Shown: positions 59,255 to 64,000 of the stretch, one piece after another
How the letters are laid out: the number at the start of each line of letters is the position of its first letter
Position numbering within the stretch: position 1 is the first letter of the stretch
Origin: Bog-756 sp963745955
GTDB lineage: Bacteria > Actinomycetota > Acidimicrobiia > Acidimicrobiales > RAAP-2
Length of the DNA stretch: 64,000 nucleotides
Direction: 5' to 3'
Assembly: GCA_963745955.1 (NCBI GenBank)
Contig: CAVUZI010000011.1
Coordinates: 496,001-560,000 of the forward strand
The notes under the pieces: generated by a model
What the model was told of the DNA's origin: nothing
The model's input: only the letters and a program-made list of their open reading frames with translations
The model's database searches: none
Program-made: the position numbers and the translations under genes

Positions 59255-59778
59255 CCGAGCACCTCCGATTCGGCGCGGTCACCGGGAACCTGCGACCGCA
59301 AGGCCGGATGCTCGGCCAGGAGCCGGCGGGCCTCGTGCAGGCGCGACTTCACCGTCCCCTGCCGCCGACCGATGGCGGTGGCGATCTCACGTTCGCTGAG
59401 GTCCGCGTAGTAGCGCAAGACGATGACGACCCGCAGATGCACCGGCAGATCGTGCAGGGCACGGACGACGTCCTGAGAGAGGGCGACACGGGTGGGGTCA
59501 TCCTCGATCGACGATGTGGCGGCCAGCCCGTCGTCGTTCGACCGTCGGTCCCGATGGGGGATCTCCTGGCGAAGCTTCGAGTTGCAGGCATTGACAACGA
59601 CGCGGTACAGCCACGGCTTGAAGTCGGCCCCGTTGGTGAGCGAATCCCGGAACCGCCATGCCCGCAAGAACGCCTCCTGGACGGCTTCCTCGGCGTCGGA
59701 CCGGTTGCCGAGGATCAGGCAGGCCGTGCGGAACGAGCGTGGATAACCCTCCTCGAGCCATGTCTCGAGGTCATTCAC
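59251..59778 (-). CDS. ECF-type RNA polymerase sigma factor
   Basis: A 175-residue sigma factor. Region 2 has LEEGYPRSFRTACLILG, DAEEAVQEAFLRAWRFRDSL and FKPWLYRVVVNACNSKLRQ. Region 4 has LPVHLRVVIVLRYYADLSEREIATAIGRRQGTVKSRLHEARRLL. It is intact and has a good ATG at 59778. It overlaps the downstream DUF4349 membrane gene by four bases, the usual layout of a sigma factor and its membrane-bound anti-sigma factor. The signal it answers is unknown. Confidence 0.93.
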   Translation of the reverse strand: MNDLETWLEEGYPRSFRTACLILGNRSDAEEAVQEAFLRAWRFRDSLTNGADFKPWLYRVVVNACNSKLRQEIPHRDRRSNDDGLAATSSIEDDPTRVALSQDVVRALHDLPVHLRVVIVLRYYADLSEREIATAIGRRQGTVKSRLHEARRLLAEHPALRSQVPGDRAESEVLG

Positions 59779-60146
59779 GTCCCGATGACCCTTCGCCTTG
59801 CCGAAGCCGCCCGCCGGTCGCGGAATCCGTGCGCATGTATATAGTGACTCTCCGCGGACCAGAAAGGTTCGCCCTCCACCGCCAGCGGATTGGCCATCAG
59901 AGGAACAGCAGCGTCAACAGGCAGGTCAGACGGCTCCCCTGCGAGCGGTTCAGGCACCCGACGCTCGCCCCGGGACATGGCCGCAGATTCAAGAACTCCG
60001 CAGAATCCGACGATGCTGTCAACCAGTGGCTCGTGGGGGAGCCCTGCTCAGGAGAGGGAGATGGGTCCGAAGCGCTCGACAGACGCAGACAGTCAGGCCG
60101 GTCCGAGTGCGGTCGAGGCCCAAGCGCATGTGGAGGGGCGCGGCCG
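59779..60146. other. Divergent intergenic region
   Basis: No gene is supported in these 368 bases, which carry the 5' regions of the sigma operon (left) and the HTH gene (right). A GGAGGGG ribosome binding site for the right-hand gene lies at about 60132-60138. I see no clear autoregulatory sigma promoter motif. Confidence 0.45.
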
Positions 60147-60899
60147 ATGAGCACCGCCAACGGCAAGTCGATGCTGACCATCACCGAGGCAGCCGAGGCC
60201 ACCGGTGTCGATCGCAGCGTCATTCAACGTCGGCTTGCCGCCGGGGAGTTCCCCAACGCCCGCAAGGAGGGGAAGGGCAGAGGACGCTGGCTCATCCCGT
60301 CCGCAGAACTGGATACCGTCCGTCCGACCGGGCCCACCCCGGCCGGACCCACCGTGTCGATCGAACCCCAGACCTCGATCGGGTCCTACACCCCGGTCGA
60401 ACGCATCGAACCGATGGTCGTGCCCGTGCTCTCCGAGATCGAAGTCCTCCGAGCCCAGATCGCGGCGCTTCAGATCCGGGCCGAAGTGGCCGAGGCCGAG
60501 GCCCGCGAGCGGGAACGGGTGATCGCGGCCAAGGACGACGACCTCAACTCGCTCCGTGCCATCCTCATGGGCGGCACCGTGGCAAAGCTGGTCGAACCGA
60601 CATCCGCGGCCCCGGAGGTGGCATCCGGAGCTCCGGAGGTGGCATCGGAGGTCCCGGAGGCGGAAACCGGAGCTCCCGTCGTCCCGCCACGCACCGCCCT
60701 CAACAGCCTGTGGTCGCCGGAGGGCCTTGTCCAGCCTGAACCCGAACCGCGCCGGCGCCACTGGTGGCAGTCGGCCCCGCCGCCGACCACACTGGACAGC
60801 TTCTGGTTGACGGACGAACCGGTCGAGTTCGTAGAGCCACCGCGACCATGGTGGCGCAGGTGGCCCGGCACCCGGAATCGATCCGGCCAAGGGGCGTAG
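60147..60899 (+). CDS. MerR/excisionase-like HTH protein with coiled coil and Trp-rich tail
   Basis: A 250-residue protein. Residues about 8-56 form a helix-turn-helix of the MerR/Xis type (MLTITEAAEATGVDRSVIQRR, GRGRWLIPSAEL with the wing). After a Pro-rich linker, residues about 95-135 form a coiled coil (LRAQIAALQIRAEVAEAEARER). A PEVAS/PEAET repeat region follows, then a C-terminal tail rich in Trp and Arg (RRRHWWQSAPPPTT, FWLTDEPVEF, PPRPWWRRW). GGAGGGG lies about 8 bases before the ATG. It looks like a DNA-binding scaffold or chromosome/septum-associated factor, but no characterised homologue comes to mind. Confidence 0.7.
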   Translation: MSTANGKSMLTITEAAEATGVDRSVIQRRLAAGEFPNARKEGKGRGRWLIPSAELDTVRPTGPTPAGPTVSIEPQTSIGSYTPVERIEPMVVPVLSEIEVLRAQIAALQIRAEVAEAEARERERVIAAKDDDLNSLRAILMGGTVAKLVEPTSAAPEVASGAPEVASEVPEAETGAPVVPPRTALNSLWSPEGLVQPEPEPRRRHWWQSAPPPTTLDSFWLTDEPVEFVEPPRPWWRRWPGTRNRSGQGA

Positions 60900-60917
60900 A
60901 AACCAAGAGCCGGTTCA

Positions 60918-60988
60918 GCCGGTCGGGCCGCACCGGCGTCGGGCGTCGGGTGAGCCGGCAGGGCCGCACCGGCGGCGGGCGTCGGGCA
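60918..60988. repeat. Imperfect 36-bp tandem repeat between two genes
   Basis: Two units (60918-60951 and 60954-60988) share GGGCCGCACCGGCG and GGGCGTCGGG cores. They fill most of the gap between the HTH gene stop and the FAD oxidase start. Very GC-rich; no function is evident. Confidence 0.7.
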
Positions 60989-60999
60989 GAGTATTGATC

Positions 61000-62373
61000 A
61001 TGGCCGGGCAACGGGAGATCGTCGATCGGCTGGGCGAGATCGTCGGTGAGCAGGTGATCGTCGACCCGGACGTCATCGCCTCGTACACGACGGACTGGAC
61101 GGGGCGGTTCGGGGGACGCTCGGCCGCCGTGGTGAGGCCGGGCTCCACCGAAGAGGTCGCCGGTGTGGTCCTCGCCTGCCGGGAGCTCGGCGTCCCCCTG
61201 GTTCCCCAGGGCGGGAACACCGGACTGGTCGGCGGCGGCGTTCCCCTGCATGACGAGGTCGTCCTCAGCCTCCGGCGGCTGCAGGCGCTCGAACCGATCG
61301 ACACCTTGTCCGGTCAGGTGACCGCGGGTGCCGGTGTCGTGCTCTCCACGCTGCACCAGACCGCCGGGGCCGCGGGCTGGGCGTACGGGATCGATCTGGC
61401 CAGCCGCGAATCGGCGACGGTCGGCGGGATGGTCGCCACCAACGCCGGTGGGACACACGTCCTTCGGTACGGGGACACCCGGGCACAGGTGCTCGGGGTG
61501 GAGGCCGTGCTCGGAACGGGGGCGGTCGTCTCCCACCTCGGCGGGCTGCTCAAGGACAACACGGGCTACCACCTCCCGGGGCTGATGTGCGGGAGCGAGG
61601 GCACACTCGCAGTCGTGACTGCGGCCCGGCTGCGCCTCGTCCCTTCCCTGCCGTGCCGGACCGTCGCCGTGCTGGCCTTTGCCACCGTGGCCGCCGCGCT
61701 GGACGCATCGGTGTCCCTCCGGCGGGCGCTTCCCTCGCTGGAGGCGGCCGAGCTGTTTCTGGCTCCCGGCCTCGAGCTGGTGTGCGCGGTGACCGGGATG
61801 GGGATGCCGTTCCCCGCGCCCCACCCCGTCTACCTGCTCGTCGAGGCGGCCGACCACGCCGACCCGACGGGGGCCCTGGCCGAGGCGACAGCCTCGATCG
61901 ACCACCTGTCCGACGCGGTCGTGGCCACGGATTCGAGCCGGCGGGCCGAGCTGTGGCGCTACCGCGAGGCCCACACCGAGGCCGTCAATACCCTCGGCCC
62001 ACCACACAAGCTCGACGTGACCGTGCCGCTCGGGATGCTCGCCGACTTCATCGACAGGGTCCCCGGGGTGGTCCGTGCGGTCGCACCGGCCGCCCGTACC
62101 TGGCTGTTCGGACACGTCGGAGACGGGAACGTCCACGTGAACGTGAGCGGCCTGGCCCCCGACGACGACCGGGTGGACGAGGCGGTGCTTCGAATGGTCG
62201 GCGACTTCGGCGGAAGTATCAGCGCCGAACACGGCATCGGGACAGCCAAGAGAAGGTGGCTGCACCTGTCGCGGACAGCCGAGGAGATCTCCGCCTTCCG
62301 GGCCCTCAAGCAGGCGCTCGACCCCGACGGGGTCCTCAATCCGAACGCGCTCTTTCCGCCTGTCGGGGGATGA
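61000..62373 (+). CDS. FAD-linked oxidase (GlcD/D-2-hydroxyacid dehydrogenase-like)
   Basis: A 457-residue flavoprotein. The PCMH-type FAD domain shows VVRPGSTEEVAGVVLACRE, LVPQGGNTGLVGGGVP and SRESATVGGMVATNAGG, plus GYHLPGLMCGSEGTLAVVT. The C-terminal FAD-oxidase domain ends with HVGDGNVHVNVSG and AEHGIGTAKRRWL. These match D-lactate/D-2-hydroxyglutarate/glycolate dehydrogenases. The exact hydroxyacid is not decidable from sequence. The ATG at 61000 is used; a TTG six bases earlier is possible. It is convergent with the aldo/keto reductase. Confidence 0.9.
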   Translation: MAGQREIVDRLGEIVGEQVIVDPDVIASYTTDWTGRFGGRSAAVVRPGSTEEVAGVVLACRELGVPLVPQGGNTGLVGGGVPLHDEVVLSLRRLQALEPIDTLSGQVTAGAGVVLSTLHQTAGAAGWAYGIDLASRESATVGGMVATNAGGTHVLRYGDTRAQVLGVEAVLGTGAVVSHLGGLLKDNTGYHLPGLMCGSEGTLAVVTAARLRLVPSLPCRTVAVLAFATVAAALDASVSLRRALPSLEAAELFLAPGLELVCAVTGMGMPFPAPHPVYLLVEAADHADPTGALAEATASIDHLSDAVVATDSSRRAELWRYREAHTEAVNTLGPPHKLDVTVPLGMLADFIDRVPGVVRAVAPAARTWLFGHVGDGNVHVNVSGLAPDDDRVDEAVLRMVGDFGGSISAEHGIGTAKRRWLHLSRTAEEISAFRALKQALDPDGVLNPNALFPPVGG

Positions 62374-62409
62374 TCCCGTCCGATCATGCCCCTCGTGATC
62401 TCGCCTTGC

Positions 62410-63273
62410 TCAGGTCGGGACGTAGTCGAACGTGTCGGGGTCCGGCCCCGTACGCTCGTCCCGGTTGAGCGCCGTGATCCTGTCCATGTCCCGGGGTGCC
62501 AGCTCGAAGTCGAAGATCTCGAAATTCTCCTGCATGCGTGAAGTGGTCACCGACTTCGGGAAGACGATATCGCCGCGCTGGATGTGCCAGCGGAGCACCA
62601 CCTGCGCAGGGGTCTTCCCGACACCTGCGGCGATGTCCCTGATGGTCGGATCACCGAGCACCTTGCCCTGCGCGATCGGAGACCAGGCTTCGGTGGCGAT
62701 GCGGTGGTCGGCGTCGTACGCCCGCAGGTCGTTCTGCGTGAGATACGGGTGCACCTCGATCTGGTTCACCGCGGGCACGATGTCGCTGTCGGCGCGGAGG
62801 CGGTCGAGATGATGGGACTGGAAGTTCGAAACCCCGATCGACCGGGCACGCCCGTCGGCCTGGAACTCCACCAGCACCTCCCAGGTCGACACGAAGTCAC
62901 CGTCGTAGAGCGTCGGCAGTGGCCAATGGATCAAGAAGAGATCGATGAACTCGAACCCGAGCTCGCTCAACGTCTTGTCGAAGGCCCGCCGGGCGTCGTC
63001 GGGCCGGTGGAACCCGTTGTTCAGCTTGCTGGTGACGAACACGTCGGACCGGTCGAGATCCGATCGGGCGACGGCCAGGCCGACCCCTTTCTCGTTCTGG
63101 TACATCTCGGCGGTGTCGATGTGGCGGTAGCCGATGTCGAGGGCCTCGCTCGTGGCCGCCTCGGTATCCGCCGGCGGGATCTGGAACACCCCGAACCCGA
63201 GTTGCGGGATGGAGTGGCCGTCGTTCAACACGATGGCGGGAACGGTCTCCGCCGTGGACTCATCGGGGTTCAT
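62410..63273 (-). CDS. Aldo/keto reductase
   Basis: A 287-residue AKR of the 2,5-diketo-D-gluconate reductase-like group. The catalytic tetrad is visible: Asp and Tyr in DTAEMYQNEKGVG, Lys in VTSKLNNG and His in LIHWPLP. The NADPH region is IVFPKSVTTSRMQENFEIF. It starts at the ATG at 63273; a longer frame upstream has no homology. It reduces carbonyl compounds; the physiological substrate is unknown. A cupin gene lies just upstream on the same strand and another AKR lies beyond that. Confidence 0.93.
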   Translation of the reverse strand: MNPDESTAETVPAIVLNDGHSIPQLGFGVFQIPPADTEAATSEALDIGYRHIDTAEMYQNEKGVGLAVARSDLDRSDVFVTSKLNNGFHRPDDARRAFDKTLSELGFEFIDLFLIHWPLPTLYDGDFVSTWEVLVEFQADGRARSIGVSNFQSHHLDRLRADSDIVPAVNQIEVHPYLTQNDLRAYDADHRIATEAWSPIAQGKVLGDPTIRDIAAGVGKTPAQVVLRWHIQRGDIVFPKSVTTSRMQENFEIFDFELAPRDMDRITALNRDERTGPDPDTFDYVPT

Positions 63274-63373
63274 CGCACACGTCTCCTCATGGTTCTCATA
63301 CCCCGCAGATCGCCCTCCGACACGGTCGACGCGGATCGCCCAGCCGGGGCCCACCACCCCGTCGCGCCTCCGG

Positions 63374-63751
63374 TCAGCTGTAGTCGACCTTGCCCGAGCC
63401 CGGGGTACCGATGGCGAAGGCAAGGCCGCGGAGCGGGGCGTTCTTGCTCGCCGGCCAGATGCTGTGGGTGGTGTCCGGCGGGGTGTACACGAGGTCACCG
63501 GTGTGGACCTCTTGTTCCTCGTCGGCGATCTTCATGATCCCATGGCCGGCAAGGATGTAATAGAACTCGTGGGTCGGGTGGGAGTGCTCCTCGACGGCTC
63601 CGCCGCCGGCGATCTCCCACTCGCTGACCAGCTCGAGGAATCCACCTTCCGTCGCGTCCCGCATCTCCTGTGGCGGAACCAGCCACCAGACCGGGGTGGT
63701 GCCGTTGTGCTCGACGACCGGGGCCACGCCCTCATTCGACCGGATGTCCAT
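63374..63751 (-). CDS. Cupin domain protein
   Basis: A 125-residue single-cupin protein from ATG 63751, preceded by AGGAG. Motif 1 is EEHSHPTHEFYYILAGHG with two His and a Glu metal ligand set, and motif 2 is GDLVYTPPDTTHSIW with the last His. A complete metal site is therefore likely. Such small cupins act as isomerases, dioxygenases or sensors. Its position between two aldo/keto reductases suggests small-molecule carbonyl or sugar metabolism. Confidence 0.88.
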   Translation of the reverse strand: MDIRSNEGVAPVVEHNGTTPVWWLVPPQEMRDATEGGFLELVSEWEIAGGGAVEEHSHPTHEFYYILAGHGIMKIADEEQEVHTGDLVYTPPDTTHSIWPASKNAPLRGLAFAIGTPGSGKVDYS

Positions 63752-63835
63752 GGCCGGGATCTCCTTTGACGGTGGATCCGACAAACTGTAGCGGCGTGAC
63801 CAGGGCCCGGACCACCGGTCCGAGGACGGGGGTAC

Positions 63836-64000
63836 TCAGCCGTGCTGCCAGAATCGGCCCTGGAGGCTCTGGATTCCGCGAAGCGCGACGCGGTCGAGAC
63901 GGGCGAGATCGTCCCCGTCGATGCTCCAGCCCAGAGCGCCGGCGTTCTCGACCGCCTGGTGACGGTTCTTGGCGCCCGGAATCGGTACGGCACCTTTGGC
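63836..64000 (-). CDS. Aldo/keto reductase, C-terminal fragment (cut by window end)
   Basis: The frame enters from the right edge and ends at TGA 63836-63838, giving 54 residues. VPIPGAKNRHQAVENAGALG is the C-terminal NADP-binding and helix region of AKR family members, and ends WSIDGDDLARLD plus a short tail. The N-terminal barrel lies outside the window. Confidence 0.85.
   Translation of the reverse strand, partial: AKGAVPIPGAKNRHQAVENAGALGWSIDGDDLARLDRVALRGIQSLQGRFWQHG

Noticed and set aside
60700..62265. Open frame of about 520 codons on the minus strand
   Set aside because: Antisense of the FAD oxidase, whose own sequence has clear family motifs.

Overview
The window is high-GC DNA with dense, short-spaced genes and many GTG starts. 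The gene content points to a free-living actinobacterium, most likely an acidimicrobial-type lineage. Supporting markers are an acyl-CoA carboxylase epsilon subunit, an F420-type LLM oxidoreductase, polyprenol-phosphate-mannose-type GT-C glycosyltransferases, a crotonyl-CoA carboxylase/reductase with a MeaA-type mutase, and a MscL with a C-terminal zinc ribbon. The lineage is inferred from gene families, not from a marker-gene phylogeny. I found no rRNA, CRISPR array, integrase, transposase or phage genes.

Layout. 0-11 kb: two cyclophilins, then acyl-CoA genes that form most of the first half of the ethylmalonyl-CoA pathway and the propionyl-CoA branch (3-hydroxybutyryl-CoA dehydrogenase, MeaA/ethylmalonyl-CoA mutase, carboxylase beta and epsilon subunits, epimerase, crotonyl-CoA carboxylase/reductase, thiolase), interrupted by a GIY-YIG protein. 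11-15 kb: recR-dnaX, an SRP 4.5S RNA, tRNA-Ser(GGA) and tadA. 15-20 kb: a CHASE-GGDEF-EAL protein translationally coupled to a PilB/GspE-type ATPase, then tRNA-Ser(CGA). 20-28 kb: three GT-C membrane glycosyltransferases, a YfhO-like membrane protein and a metallo-hydrolase. 28-39 kb: oxidoreductases, a methyltransferase and two divergent regulator loci (GntR with an NHL protein; TetR with a two-gene ABC-2 exporter), each with a clear palindromic operator. 39-46 kb: MscL, a tautomerase, a sigma/anti-sigma/lipoprotein operon, an amidohydrolase, a PIN/NYN-like protein and a siderophore-interacting protein. 46-53 kb: a GH5 lipoprotein, two membrane acyltransferases with SGNH domains and an enoyl-CoA hydratase-like protein. 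53-58 kb: an iron-type ABC importer and a cyclic-nucleotide-binding protein. 58-64 kb: a sigma factor coupled to a DUF4349-type protein, an HTH coiled-coil protein, a FAD oxidase, a cupin and two aldo/keto reductases (the last cut by the window end).

A striking feature of the sequence is that nine genes are split by frame breaks. All ten breaks go in the same direction (one extra base), and each is repaired by removing one G or C from a G/C run. This looks more like systematic homopolymer over-calling than decay, although the first 25 kb is free of it. I found no clearly new defence or mobile system. The most interesting biology is the c-di-GMP enzyme/effector pair, the two related palindromic operators, the iron-box-like leaderless promoter of the iron importer, the tautomerase lacking Pro1, and the DUF4349 protein placed as a putative anti-sigma factor.
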